The notes under the pieces: generated by a model | Told to the model about the DNA's origin: nothing | Databases searched by the model: none | The model's input: only the letters and a program-made list of their open reading frames with translations | Made by a program: the position numbers and the translations under genes | Part shown: in pieces, positions 40,735-52,520 of the stretch | Position numbering within the stretch: the first letter of the stretch is position 1 | How the letters are laid out: each line of letters starts with the position of its first letter | Origin: Macondimonas sp045864775 | GTDB lineage: Bacteria > Pseudomonadota > Gammaproteobacteria > UBA5335 | Direction: 5' to 3' | Assembly (NCBI GenBank): GCA_045864775.1 | Contig: BTVR01000002.1 | Span: 1,116,001-1,180,000, forward strand | Length of the DNA stretch: 64,000 nt

Positions 40735-41655
40735 ATGGAAAATCGTTCCTATGCCCTGCTGACCGGCCTGTTCGTCATCGGCCTGGGGCTGGCTGCCGCG
40801 CTGGCGTCCCTGTGGCTGAATGATGCCCGCCAGGCGCGCACGCCCTACCTGATCACGACGCAAGGCGCCATCTCCGGCCTCGTCCCTTACTCCACGGTTC
40901 GCTACCGCGGGGTCGAAATCGGTCAGGTCACCGAGGTGGAATTTGCCAAGGATGGCAGCCGGGACATCCACATCCGCATCGAAATCCAGCCGGACATCCC
41001 CATCACGGTGAACACCTACGCGACGCTGCGCTATATGGGCATCACGGGTCTGGCACAGGTGGAACTGGCCGATGACGGCCCTCCGGACGCCGCGCGGCTC
41101 GACACGCGTCCCGACGAGCTGGCCCGCATTCCGATGCGTCCCTCCCTGTTCGAATCGCTGGGCGATGCCGGGCAGGCCATGCTGAAGCAGTTTCAGGATC
41201 TGATGGGCCAGATGAAAGAAGCGCTGGGCCCGCAGAATCAGGAGAACCTGCGTCAGATCATGGGCAATGTCGAGGTGACGACACGCAAGGTCGCCGAGTT
41301 TACCCAACGTCTGGAGCCGCTCATCCAAGCGCTGCCCAAGATGGGCGAAGACGGCGGCAAGACCATGGCGCGCGTCGAACAGATCGCGAAGGAACTCGAG
41401 GTCACCATCACCCAAGTGCGTCAGGCCACCGCGCAGCTCAATACGCTGGGCAATCTCGCCGAGAGCGCGGGACAGACCTTCCTGGTCGAAACATTGCCGT
41501 CGACCCAAGCCACCTTGCGCGAGATCGAATCTGCCGCGCGCAATCTGGAACGCCTGAGCGACGAACTGCGGCGCGATCCGTCCAGCATCCTCTACGGCCG
41601 CAATCGCGGCGCCCCCAACGAATCCCCCGACCGCCAAGGGAACCGTTCCCCATGA
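40735..41655 (+). CDS. MlaD/MCE-family substrate-binding protein with long helical tail
   Basis: The 306-residue product has an N-terminal membrane helix (ALLTGLFVIGLGLAAALASL), one MCE domain (about 40-125; VRYRGVEIGQVTEVEF and TLRYMGITGLAQVEL) and a long helical C-terminal half (about 140-285, heptad-like). That is longer than E. coli MlaD, which ends shortly after the MCE domain. MCE proteins form hexameric rings that bind lipids; the helical tail could build a channel toward the outer membrane. It overlaps the lipoprotein gene by 4 bases. Confidence 0.9.
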   Translation: MENRSYALLTGLFVIGLGLAAALASLWLNDARQARTPYLITTQGAISGLVPYSTVRYRGVEIGQVTEVEFAKDGSRDIHIRIEIQPDIPITVNTYATLRYMGITGLAQVELADDGPPDAARLDTRPDELARIPMRPSLFESLGDAGQAMLKQFQDLMGQMKEALGPQNQENLRQIMGNVEVTTRKVAEFTQRLEPLIQALPKMGEDGGKTMARVEQIAKELEVTITQVRQATAQLNTLGNLAESAGQTFLVETLPSTQATLREIESAARNLERLSDELRRDPSSILYGRNRGAPNESPDRQGNRSP

Positions 41656-42326
41656 GTGCCCGGCCCCTCGCCTTGATCGTCATCCTGCTCACCGCCCTGC
41701 TCGGCGGTTGCGCCGAGCTGTTGCCCTCTCGGCGGCCGCCGCCCCCGACCCCCCATGATCTCGGCTGGTTACCGCCGCCGCGACCGGTGTTGCTCGGCGA
41801 GATTCCGGTACTGGCGGTCGAAGCGCCGCCCTGGCTCAACGATCCGGCCGTGCGCTACCGCCGTGCGGGAGCTGGAACGACCGCGCTGGAGGCCTACGCC
41901 GACGATTACTGGGTCGCCTCACCCCGGGAGTTGGTGCTCGACCGCATGCAGCAGGCCTTGCTGGCCAGTCCGCAGACCGGCCCGGTGACCTGCAGCCCGC
42001 GTTACCGTCTCGAGGTGCGCCTGCTGCGCTTCGAGCAGGAACAGGGCCTGGTCAAATCCGAGGCGGTGGTCGCGCTGCAGGCCGTGCTGAAGGAGCCGCG
42101 GTCCCGACAGCAGTTCATTGCGCCCGCCCTCGAGGCGCGGGTGACGACCGGCACGGGTCCCGAAGCCGCCGTACGCGGCCTGGGCGAGGCAACCGACAAG
42201 GTCATGAGCCAGCTCTTGGCCTGGATCGCGCAGACCCAGGAGGCAAACCCGCCCACGACCCAGGCCGGAGCGGAGATACCGGCGGCAGGGCCACGGGCGC
42301 TTCCGGCCTACGGCGCACATCCCTGA
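41652..42326 (+). CDS. ABC-type transport auxiliary lipoprotein (PqiC/LAC family)
   Basis: The 224-residue product has a lipoprotein signal (LIVILLTALLGGCAELLPS, lipobox LGGC) and a domain of the ABC-type auxiliary lipoprotein family, with YADDYWVASPRELVLDRMQQ and the C-terminal AVRGLGEATDKVMSQLLAWI. The residue after the lipidated Cys is Ala, which favours the outer membrane. It would receive or pass on lipids from the MCE protein, taking the place that MlaA-MlaC hold in E. coli. It is the last gene of the transporter set; no mlaC is present. Confidence 0.85.
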   Translation: MSARPLALIVILLTALLGGCAELLPSRRPPPPTPHDLGWLPPPRPVLLGEIPVLAVEAPPWLNDPAVRYRRAGAGTTALEAYADDYWVASPRELVLDRMQQALLASPQTGPVTCSPRYRLEVRLLRFEQEQGLVKSEAVVALQAVLKEPRSRQQFIAPALEARVTTGTGPEAAVRGLGEATDKVMSQLLAWIAQTQEANPPTTQAGAEIPAAGPRALPAYGAHP

Positions 42327-42341
42327 AGGAAGGAGACGACG

Positions 42342-43016
42342 ATGGGCAGCTTCATGACTTATCCACGCCCCGATGGCGGCACGGCGCGCGGCTATCTGGC
42401 CCCGGCCTCGGCCGCGGATGCGCCGGGCATCGTGGTCATCCAGGAATGGTGGGGTTTGCAGGAACAGATCACCGGGCTCTGCGATCGTCTGGCGACCTCC
42501 GGTTACCATGCGCTGGCGCCGGATCTCTTTCACGGCGTGGTCGTGCCCTATCACGACGCGGACCAGGCCGCCAAGCAAATGAATTCCTTGAATTTCATCG
42601 AAGCGACCGACCAGGACGTGCGCGGCGCCGCGCAGTACTTCGCCGCGAAAGGCAAGAAAGTGGGGCTGACCGGCTTTTGCATGGGCGGCGCCGTCACGCT
42701 GCTGGGCGCCGTGCGCATCCCGGAATTGACCGCTGCCGTGATCTTTTACGGACTGCCACCCGCGAACGTGGCCGATCCGGCGGATGTGCAGGTGCCGCTG
42801 CAGGCGCACTTCGCGAATCAGGACGACTGGTGCACGCCGGCTGCCGTGGATGCCTTCGAAGCCGCGCTAAAGGCGGCGGGTCGATCCTGCGAGATCTATC
42901 GCTACGATGCGGGTCATGCCTTCGTGAACCAGCAGCGCCCCGAGGTCTATGACGCTGCTGCGGCTGATCTCGCCTGGCAGCGCAGCCTGGCGTTCTGGCA
43001 CCGCCATCTGGATTGA
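42342..43016 (+). CDS. Dienelactone hydrolase-family protein
   Basis: An alpha/beta hydrolase of 224 residues. The motifs are GIVVIQEWWGLQEQITG (with the conserved Glu-Trp-Trp-Gly), the nucleophile turn GFCMGGAVTLLG (Cys in GxCxGG), the acid in ANQDDWCTP and the His in YDAGHAFVNQQRP. Classical dienelactone hydrolases act in chloro-catechol breakdown; most homologues have no known substrate. It follows the lipid-transport set by 15 bases with its own RBS (AAGGAAGGAG). Confidence 0.88.
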   Translation: MGSFMTYPRPDGGTARGYLAPASAADAPGIVVIQEWWGLQEQITGLCDRLATSGYHALAPDLFHGVVVPYHDADQAAKQMNSLNFIEATDQDVRGAAQYFAAKGKKVGLTGFCMGGAVTLLGAVRIPELTAAVIFYGLPPANVADPADVQVPLQAHFANQDDWCTPAAVDAFEAALKAAGRSCEIYRYDAGHAFVNQQRPEVYDAAAADLAWQRSLAFWHRHLD

Positions 43017-43032
43017 AGCAGGGGCGCTGACC

Positions 43033-43051
43033 GGGCGATCAATCATCGCCC
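43033..43051. terminator. Hairpin between convergent genes, possible bidirectional terminator
   Basis: GGGCGAT (43033-43039) pairs perfectly with ATCGCCC (43045-43051) around a 5-base loop, placed 16 bases after the hydrolase stop and 23 before the end of the convergent small gene. No T-run on either side. Confidence 0.4.
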
Positions 43052-43074
43052 CGCTCGGGACATCCACGCGGCGT

Positions 43075-43350
43075 TTACAGCGTGCAGTAGGCGCCGCGGG
43101 GACAGCCGTCGAAGACGCTGCCGAGAAAGCGGGCTTCGCGCGCGATCAGGGCGGCGGCGACCGGACGTCCTGCGTCAGCCAGGCTCTGGGACAGGGCATC
43201 CAGCCGATCCACGAAGGGCGGGGGATCGTAGACCAAAGTCCCGGCCTGACCCGAAACCGCGCGCAGTTCGTCATCTGCCAATGGCTGCAGCGCCGCTTGC
43301 GCGGGCAGAGCCAACGTCATCACCGTCATCGACAACAGCAAGCGTCGCAT
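43075..43350 (-). CDS. Small exported protein, hypothetical
   Basis: The 91-residue product has a clear signal peptide (MRRLLLSMTVMTLALPAQAA) and begins its mature part LQPLADDELRAVSGQAG, a short motif at the N-terminus of many small exported proteobacterial proteins of unknown role. It ends with two cysteines (DGCPRGAYCTL) that could form a disulfide. A periplasmic or surface location is expected. It is convergent with the hydrolase gene and lies behind glgP on the same strand's downstream side. Confidence 0.6.
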   Translation of the reverse strand: MRRLLLSMTVMTLALPAQAALQPLADDELRAVSGQAGTLVYDPPPFVDRLDALSQSLADAGRPVAAALIAREARFLGSVFDGCPRGAYCTL

Positions 43351-43419
43351 TGCAGATCCCTCGGTGGCTACTGAGTCCTCTCAGCATTGCCAATGGAAGG
43401 CGTCCGGTCAAGCCCGGGA

Positions 43420-45951
<2,532 letters not shown>

Positions 45952-46075
45952 TCCAGAAGGTCTTGCGTGAGGTCACGCCGAGGCTACAGGGAGACTCGTT
46001 GCAATTCTGGTGCCGCCGCACTAAGGAAGTGCGACGATCGACGATGAGGACTGGACGCGTCGCCGATGGGGAAGA

Positions 46076-46105
46076 CCGGCCGGGGCAAAACCGCGCCCCG
46101 GCCGG
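46076..46105 (-). terminator. Strong hairpin after the acyl-CoA dehydrogenase genes
   Basis: CCGGCCGGGGC (46076-46086) pairs perfectly with GCCCCGGCCGG (46095-46105) around an 8-base loop, nine bases after the stop of the last acyl-CoA dehydrogenase gene. It has no T-run; it may block 3' decay or help rho-dependent ending. Confidence 0.5.
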
Positions 46106-46113
46106 CCGCTGCG

Positions 46114-47352
46114 TCAGTTCAGCACCTCGCCCGAGGTGCTGAGTTGCACGCGCTCGAACAGGTTGCGCGCCACCACCATCTGCTGGATCTGGTGGGTCCC
46201 CTCGAAGATGTCGAACACCTTCACGTCGCGGAACAGTTTTTCGGACAACGAGCCCTTGAGCGTTCCGTGCGCGCCCATGAGCTGGACGGCGTAGGAGGTG
46301 ACCTCCATCCCGACCTGCGGCCCGTAGAGCTTGGCCATCGAGGCTTCCTTGGTGTTGCGGATGCCGTTGTCGGCCATCCACGCCGCCTTCCAGCACAGCA
46401 GGCGCGCCGCGTCGATCTTGCGCTGCAGCTCGGCCAGCCGATCCTTGATCGCTTGATAGCGCGGGATCGGCCGCGACAGCAGATAGTTCTCGCGCGCGAA
46501 CTGGACCACTTCCTCATAGGCCGCGCGAGCGATACCCACCGCCATGATGCCGACCAGCGGACGGCTGGTGTCGAAAAACTCCATCGCCGTCTTGAAGCCG
46601 GCCTTGGCCCCCTGATCGTAGGCCACCTCGCCGCCGAGCAGGTTGTCGACCGGCACGCGGCACTCCTCGAACACGAGCTCGGCGGTCTCGGTCGCGCGGA
46701 ACCCCAGCTTGTCCTCGAGCTTGCCCACCTTGAAACCCGGCGTGCCCTTCTCAACGATGAACACCCGGTGCCCCGCGTGGCCCAGCGCCGGGTCGAGCGT
46801 CGCGAACACCAGCGTCCATTCGGCGCGGGCCCCGTTGGAGATGTAGCACTTGGTGCCGTTGATCACGTAGTGATCGCCCTCCTTGCGGCAGCGGGTGCGG
46901 ATCGCGGCGGCATCCGACCCCGTGCCGGGCTCGGTCAGGCCGTAGGCGGCCCAATGCGGCTGCGGGCCCTTGAGCTGGGCGAAGTATTTTTCCTTCTGCT
47001 CGGGCGTGCCGCGCGCCGCCAGTGCCGGTCCGCCGGTGCCGGGACCGGGCATCACCAGCGCCATGGACGGATCGCCCCAGCCCAGCTCCTCGCCGGCCAC
47101 CACCGCCAGCAGCGACATGCCTTTCATGCCGCCCGCCATGGGATCGGCCGCCGCGCCTTCCTTCTTGGCGCCGCTACCGCCACCGCCGAGGGAGAACCCC
47201 TGCGCCAGCGGCATCAGCTCCTTGTAGAAGCTGTCCGGATAGCCGGCGTCCTGATCGGCCTTCAGGCACAGGGGCCGCACTTTCTTGTCCATCACGGCGT
47301 GGAGCATGTCGCGCGCCATCTTCATCTGGGGGGTGAGGGTGAAGTCGATCAT
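46114..47352 (-). CDS. Acyl-CoA dehydrogenase
   Basis: FAD enzymes of this family introduce the alpha-beta double bond in acyl-CoA thioesters. The 412-residue product contains GLTEPGTGSDAAAIRT, KCYISNGARAEWTLVF, the helical FAD/tetramer part, and the catalytic-Glu region DVKVFDIFEGTHQIQQMVVA. An insertion of about 45 residues near 60-110 (rich in Gly/Lys/Ala, LGGGGSGAKKEGAAAD) is unusual for a short-chain enzyme. Its start overlaps the stop of a second acyl-CoA dehydrogenase homologue by 4 bases, so the two may form one complex. The chain-length preference cannot be told. Confidence 0.9.
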   Translation of the reverse strand: MIDFTLTPQMKMARDMLHAVMDKKVRPLCLKADQDAGYPDSFYKELMPLAQGFSLGGGGSGAKKEGAAADPMAGGMKGMSLLAVVAGEELGWGDPSMALVMPGPGTGGPALAARGTPEQKEKYFAQLKGPQPHWAAYGLTEPGTGSDAAAIRTRCRKEGDHYVINGTKCYISNGARAEWTLVFATLDPALGHAGHRVFIVEKGTPGFKVGKLEDKLGFRATETAELVFEECRVPVDNLLGGEVAYDQGAKAGFKTAMEFFDTSRPLVGIMAVGIARAAYEEVVQFARENYLLSRPIPRYQAIKDRLAELQRKIDAARLLCWKAAWMADNGIRNTKEASMAKLYGPQVGMEVTSYAVQLMGAHGTLKGSLSEKLFRDVKVFDIFEGTHQIQQMVVARNLFERVQLSTSGEVLN

Positions 47353-48518
47353 GCCTGGGCCACCTTCTTGCCGTCCTTGGCTGCAGATTTCAGGGATTCC
47401 GGTCCGTAGAGCACTTCGCCCAGCACGGCGACGTGATCCTCGGGCGTCCCCAGCGCAGTGCCCAGCGTGCGCACGTCGCGCATGTAGCGCTCCACCGGCA
47501 TGTCCTTCATGAAGCCGGCGCCGCCGAAGACCTGCACGGCATCCACCGTCACCTTGACTGCCGCATCACAGGCGCAGATCGCTGCGTTGCACGCCGCCAC
47601 CGTCGCCACCTCGCCGCTCTCGAGCTGCCACGCGGCCTTGAGCACCAGATTGCGAGCCGATTCCAGCGCCACCTCCATATCGGCGATGAAGAACGCCAAC
47701 CCCTGGTGCGCGCAGATCGGCTTGCCGAAGGCCTTGCGATCCTGCGCGTAATCGACGGCAAAGCCCATGGCACCCCGCGCCGCGCCCACCATGCGAGCGG
47801 CGTTCACCACCCGGGCGATGTCGAACAAGCGCGTGAGCGCCGCCACCGAATCCGCCGCGCCCGCGAGCCGCTCGCCCGGCGCGCCCTCGAACTGCACCCG
47901 ACAGGGTCGGCCGGCCCGCAGCCCCATGCGATCCTCGAGCGTGATCTGCACTCCCGGCGCCCGCGCATCGACCACGAACGCGGCGATACCGGCGAGACCC
48001 TCGCCTTCTTCGGCGCGGGCCAGCACGACAATTCGGTCTGCGCGATCGGCGTTGAAGACACCGCACTTGGCGCCGCTGAGTACATGGCCGTCGCCCTGGC
48101 GGCGGGCGGTCGTGGACATGTACCCCAGATGCGCCGCGGGATCATCCTCGCTGCTGGCCAGCGCCCAGACGCGCTCGGCGTCGCCGAGGAACTGCGCGAT
48201 CTGCGCGTCGGACCCCAGTGCGACGATGGCCTGCGCCGCAAGGCCCAGATCGTCCAGACCGACTGCCTGGGCCGCGTCGCTGCGTGCGAGGATCTCTTCG
48301 GCCAGAATCTTGGCCGTGAGGCCGAAGCCGATCCCGCCGGCCGCCTCGGGCAAGCCCAGGAGGTGGGCGCCCATCTCCCGATAGGCGTCACGCACGGCGG
48401 CATCGACGGATTGCCGGCGGTCGGCCGCCCGGGCATCGGGCATGAGCTGGTTTTGGGCGAAGCGCCCCAAGGTATCGAGCAGGGATTGCTCGTCCTCACT
48501 GCACGCAAAGGAAATCAT
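47349..48518 (-). CDS. Acyl-CoA dehydrogenase homologue lacking the usual catalytic Glu
   Basis: The 389-residue product has the fold from MISFACSEDEQSLLDTLGRF to the C-terminal VQVFGGAGFMKDMPVERYMR. At the place where active enzymes have the base, usually as (I/V)YEGT, this protein reads DVRTLGTALGTPEDHVAVL: Leu replaces Glu. It also has Ser-Glu-Asp in place of the TEPxxGSD segment. It may use a Glu elsewhere, as some branched- and long-chain members do, or be a structural or regulatory partner of the coupled enzyme downstream (4-base overlap). Confidence 0.85.
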   Translation of the reverse strand: MISFACSEDEQSLLDTLGRFAQNQLMPDARAADRRQSVDAAVRDAYREMGAHLLGLPEAAGGIGFGLTAKILAEEILARSDAAQAVGLDDLGLAAQAIVALGSDAQIAQFLGDAERVWALASSEDDPAAHLGYMSTTARRQGDGHVLSGAKCGVFNADRADRIVVLARAEEGEGLAGIAAFVVDARAPGVQITLEDRMGLRAGRPCRVQFEGAPGERLAGAADSVAALTRLFDIARVVNAARMVGAARGAMGFAVDYAQDRKAFGKPICAHQGLAFFIADMEVALESARNLVLKAAWQLESGEVATVAACNAAICACDAAVKVTVDAVQVFGGAGFMKDMPVERYMRDVRTLGTALGTPEDHVAVLGEVLYGPESLKSAAKDGKKVAQA

Positions 48519-48682
48519 GAAAGAAACCCCTCCATGGGTTGATTAGGATCCTGCCCGACGCCGGAGGCGGCGCCATGGCATGGCAGACGGCGCGTTAGGT
48601 CCGGACCGAACACGCGATCATGCTAGCGCCAACGGCCTTTCCCTGACCAGAGCGGCGCCGGCCGAATGGCCTCAGTGTGCGG

Positions 48683-49612
48683 CTAAACGTGGAACAGCCA
48701 ATCGCGATGGCGTTCGTCGCGGCCATACACGGCGTCGAAATAGGCGTTCTGCAGCCGCTCGGTGATCGGGCCGCGGTGCCCCGCGCCGATGCGGCGCCCG
48801 TCCAGTTCGCGGATCGGAGTCACCTCGGCCGCCGTGCCGGTGAAAAAGGCCTCGTCGGCGATGTAGACCTCATCGCGGGTGATGCGTTTTTCCTTGACCA
48901 CCAGGCCCATCTCACCGGCCAGCGTCATGATGGTGCGGCGGGTGATGCCGTCGAGCGCAGCGGTGAGCTCGGGGGTGTAGAGCACGCCGTCGCGCACGAT
49001 GAACACGTTCTCGCCCGAGCCTTCGGCCACGAAGCCCTCGCGGTCGAGCAGCAGCGCCTCGTGGGCGCCGGCCGCCTGCGCTTCCTGCAGCGCCAGCATG
49101 GAATTCATGTAGTTGCCGTTGGCCTTGGCCTTGCACATGGTGATGTTGACGTGGTGCCGGCTGAAGGACGAGGTCTTGACCACCAGCCCGCGCTCCAGGG
49201 TCTCGGCGCCCAGATAGCTCGGCCAGGGCCAGGCCGCCACCATCACGTGGGTCTGCAGGTTGTCCGCGCGCAGGCCCATGCCTTCGGCGCCGAGAAAGGC
49301 CATGGGCCGGATGTAGGCCTCCGACAGACCGTTTTCGCGGATCACTGCGGCATGCGCCTCGGCGAGGGTGGCAATGTCCATCGGCAGGCGCATGTTGAGG
49401 ATATGGGCCGACTGGAAGAATCGCTTGTTGTGATCCTCGAGGCGAAAGACGGCGGTTCCCTGGGAAGTCTTGTAGGCGCGCACGCCCTCGAAGACCCCCA
49501 TGCCGTAATGCAGCGTGTGCGTCAGCACGTGGACCTTGGCTTCCCGCCAAGGCACCAGGGCGCCGTCCAGCCAGATCACACCATCCCGGTCCGCCATCAC
49601 CTGTGTCGCCAT
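48683..49612 (-). CDS. ilvE: Branched-chain amino acid aminotransferase
   Basis: IlvE makes the last step of Ile, Leu and Val synthesis with PLP. ATG 49612 gives 309 residues (MATQVMADRDGVIWLDGALV); a second start six codons on is also possible and the upstream extension to 49660 is unlikely. The motifs are VHVLTHTLHYGMGVFEGVRAY, the PLP-lysine segment NITMCKAKANGNYMNSMLAL and FVAEGSGENVFIVRDGVLYT. It follows glnE by 49 bases on the same strand, as in several gammaproteobacteria. Confidence 0.96.
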   Translation of the reverse strand: MATQVMADRDGVIWLDGALVPWREAKVHVLTHTLHYGMGVFEGVRAYKTSQGTAVFRLEDHNKRFFQSAHILNMRLPMDIATLAEAHAAVIRENGLSEAYIRPMAFLGAEGMGLRADNLQTHVMVAAWPWPSYLGAETLERGLVVKTSSFSRHHVNITMCKAKANGNYMNSMLALQEAQAAGAHEALLLDREGFVAEGSGENVFIVRDGVLYTPELTAALDGITRRTIMTLAGEMGLVVKEKRITRDEVYIADEAFFTGTAAEVTPIRELDGRRIGAGHRGPITERLQNAYFDAVYGRDERHRDWLFHV

Positions 49613-49661
49613 GATTCCGATCCCATTGCCAGATTTGTCGTGAATATCGCCGGAGCCCAAG

Positions 49662-52520
49662 TCACGCCGGCTCCTCCAGCAGTTGCCGCCACAAGTCCCG
49701 CACCTGCGCCCGTTCCGCCGCCAGCTCCGCGTCGGCGACCACCGTTTCGGTCTGCTGCAGGCTCAGCACATGGATGCGCTGCCGCAGGCTCCGGTAACAG
49801 TCCGATAGCGTTGCTGCGGCCGCGGTCGACAACAGGTCGAGCCGTTCCAGGGTTTCCAGCAGCCGGATGTTGTCGGTCCAGCGCAGCAGGGCGGGGTGGT
49901 CATGGCCATGACGCAGAACGAGATATTGGACCATAAACTCGATATCGGTGATACCACCGGGACTGTGCTTCACATCCCAGTACCCGGGCGCCGTTTTGTC
50001 GAGCGCCTCGCGCATGCGCGCGCGCATGTCGCGGATTTCGGCCCGCAACGCCTCGGGCGCGCGTGGGCTGCCCAACACCTCGGCCCGGATGGCCGCGAAT
50101 TGCGCCGTCAGGCTGGGCGGACCGGCCACGACCCGCGCCCGCACCAGCGCCTGATGCTCCCAGGTCCAGGCGTGATGGCGCTGATAATCGGCAAACCCGG
50201 CGAGGCTGCTCACCAGGAGGCCGGACCGGCCGCTGGGGCGCAGACGGGTGTCGATCTCGTAGAGCCGGCCAGCAGCCGTGGGAGCGGTCAGCCAATGCAC
50301 CATGCGCTGGGCGAGCCGGGCAAAGAAGGTGGCGTTGTCGATGCTCCGCGCTCCGTCGGTCATGCCGCCCGTCGCGCTGCCGTCGTGCAGGAAGACCAGA
50401 TCCAGATCCGAGCCATACCCCAGCTCAATGCCGCCCAGCTTGCCATAGGCCACGATCGCAAACTGCACCACGCGCCCGCCTTCGCGCGGCCGGCCATGAC
50501 GCGCCGTCATTTCCGCCCATGCCAGCAGCAATACCTGGCGCAGGACCACCTCGGCCAGTTCGGTCAGTTTGTCGCTGACGCGCATGAGCGGCAGCTGTCC
50601 CCCCAGATCGGCCGCGGCGATACGCAGCAGATTGACCTGCTGAACCTGTCGCAGCACGTCCATGCGCCGCTCCAGATCCTCGGTTTCCGCCATGCGGCGC
50701 ACCATCTCGGCCGCCACGCCCGAGGCATCGGGCGGTGCATAGAGGCTGCGCGCGTCGAGCAATTCGTCGAGCAGGACGGGATGGCGCGTCAGGTATTCGG
50801 CCAGCCAGGGACTGGCGGCGCAAAGCCGCACCAGCTGCGACAGCGCCATCGGGTGGTCGGCCAGCAGGGCCAGATAGATGCTGCGGCGCGCCACTGCCTC
50901 CACCAGATGCAGCACGCGCCCCAGCGTCGTCTCCGGCTGGCTGCTGCGGCCGATCGCCCCGATGAGCAGCGGCATCAACCGGTCCAGTCGGGCGCGACCG
51001 GTTTCGCTCAAGGCGCGCACGGCGGCGCTGTCCCGCAAGCCCGCGATCGCAGCGGCGGCGCGGCCGGCGTCGGCGAAACCCGCCGGTGTGAGCACCGCTC
51101 GGCATTGCTCCTCGGCCAGAGCCCCTTGCCACAACAGTTCGAGGCGCGAGGACTCGGTCCCCTCGTTTTGCGGCGTCGCAAAGACTTCGCTGAATTCCTC
51201 GTGGACCCAGCGGCGATGGCGCGCGATGTCCTGCGCAAGCGCCCCCCAGTCGGACGCGCCCATGCCATGGGCGATCCGCGTCTGCGTGAGTGCGTCGGCC
51301 GGCAGCTCGTGCGTCTGAGCATCGCGCACCTGCTGCAAGCGGTTTTCCACGCGGCGCAGCAGTCGGTAGGCCGCCTTGAGCCGCTGTACGGTATGCGGCG
51401 CCAGAATGCCGCGACGGCCGAGACGCCCCAACACGGTGAGCAGATGCGCCTCACGCAGTGCCCCCTCCTGACCGCCGCGGATCAGCTGAAAGGCCTGCAC
51501 GATGAATTCGATCTCGCGGATGCCGCCCGCGCCCAGTTTGATGTTGTCTTCGAGCCCCTTGCGGCTGACTTCGGTCTCGATCAGCGCCTTCATCGTCCGA
51601 AGCGACTCGAAAGCGCCGAAATCGAGGTAACGCCGATAGACAAACGGCCGCAGCATGCTCATCAGCGCCGCCACATCGACCGGCCGCCCGGTCAGGGGAC
51701 GCGCCTTGATCAGGGCGTAGCGCTCCCATTCGCGGCCGTGCTGCTGATAGTAGAGTTCCAGTGCGCTCATCGAGAGCACCAGCGGACCGCTCTGGCCGAA
51801 CGGCCGCAGCCGGGTGTCGACCCGGTAGGCGAACCCGTCGGCGCTGGGTTCCGCCAGGAGCTTGACCAGCTGCTGGGCCAGGCGCGTGTAGTAGTCGCTG
51901 ATCTCCATCGCCTTGGGGCCGGCGACGGTGCCCGCTTCGGGATAGACGAAGATGAGGTCGATGTCGGAGGAGAAGTTCAGCTCCCGCCCGCCGAGCTTGC
52001 CCATGGCCAGCACGATGAGCGCCTGCGGCTGGCCCGCGCCATCGAGCGGCGTTCCCCATTGCGCGCGCAGGCGCCGATCGAGCCAATCCACCGCTGCGCC
52101 GACACAGGCATCGGCCACCTCGGACAGCCCGGCGAGCACGGTCTGGATGTCGTCGAGCCCGTTGATGTCGCGATAGGCCCAGCCCAGCGTCTGGCGCTGC
52201 CGGAAGCGGCGCAGGATGCTCATTGCCCCCCCCATGTCGGCGGCCTGATCAAGCGCAGCGGCCAGTTGGTCGTGTAATCCCTCGCCACGGATCGGCAGCA
52301 CCGTGGGATCCAGGTCGCTCACCCATTGCGGATGGCGCACGCACAGATCGGCGGCGAAACGGCTGCAGGCCCATAGCCGCATCAGTCCGGGGACATCGGA
52401 CGGGCACGGCGACTCCAGCTCGGCGAAACGCTCGATCGTCGCGGCGTGCTCTGCCTGCAGCATCTCGGGCAGCGCCGGGATGGCGGCTCGCAGCTCATTC
52501 AGGCTGGCAGACCTGTTCAT
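49662..52520 (-). CDS. glnE: Bifunctional glutamine-synthetase adenylyltransferase/adenylyl-removing enzyme
   Basis: GlnE adds or removes AMP on glutamine synthetase in response to PII state and glutamine. The product is about 952 residues from ATG 52520 (MNRSASLNELRAAIPALPEM). It has two nucleotidyltransferase domains: GGRELNFSSDIDLIFVYPEA in the N-terminal half (deadenylylation) and YGKLGGIELGYGSDLDLVFL in the C-terminal half (adenylylation), each with the DxD metal pair. Helical PII-response domains follow each. It is upstream of ilvE and divergent from pncC. Confidence 0.95.
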   Translation of the reverse strand: MNRSASLNELRAAIPALPEMLQAEHAATIERFAELESPCPSDVPGLMRLWACSRFAADLCVRHPQWVSDLDPTVLPIRGEGLHDQLAAALDQAADMGGAMSILRRFRQRQTLGWAYRDINGLDDIQTVLAGLSEVADACVGAAVDWLDRRLRAQWGTPLDGAGQPQALIVLAMGKLGGRELNFSSDIDLIFVYPEAGTVAGPKAMEISDYYTRLAQQLVKLLAEPSADGFAYRVDTRLRPFGQSGPLVLSMSALELYYQQHGREWERYALIKARPLTGRPVDVAALMSMLRPFVYRRYLDFGAFESLRTMKALIETEVSRKGLEDNIKLGAGGIREIEFIVQAFQLIRGGQEGALREAHLLTVLGRLGRRGILAPHTVQRLKAAYRLLRRVENRLQQVRDAQTHELPADALTQTRIAHGMGASDWGALAQDIARHRRWVHEEFSEVFATPQNEGTESSRLELLWQGALAEEQCRAVLTPAGFADAGRAAAAIAGLRDSAAVRALSETGRARLDRLMPLLIGAIGRSSQPETTLGRVLHLVEAVARRSIYLALLADHPMALSQLVRLCAASPWLAEYLTRHPVLLDELLDARSLYAPPDASGVAAEMVRRMAETEDLERRMDVLRQVQQVNLLRIAAADLGGQLPLMRVSDKLTELAEVVLRQVLLLAWAEMTARHGRPREGGRVVQFAIVAYGKLGGIELGYGSDLDLVFLHDGSATGGMTDGARSIDNATFFARLAQRMVHWLTAPTAAGRLYEIDTRLRPSGRSGLLVSSLAGFADYQRHHAWTWEHQALVRARVVAGPPSLTAQFAAIRAEVLGSPRAPEALRAEIRDMRARMREALDKTAPGYWDVKHSPGGITDIEFMVQYLVLRHGHDHPALLRWTDNIRLLETLERLDLLSTAAAATLSDCYRSLRQRIHVLSLQQTETVVADAELAAERAQVRDLWRQLLEEPA

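Noticed and set aside
49896..52277. Long plus-strand open frame
   Set aside because: Antisense to glnE with no protein-like character.
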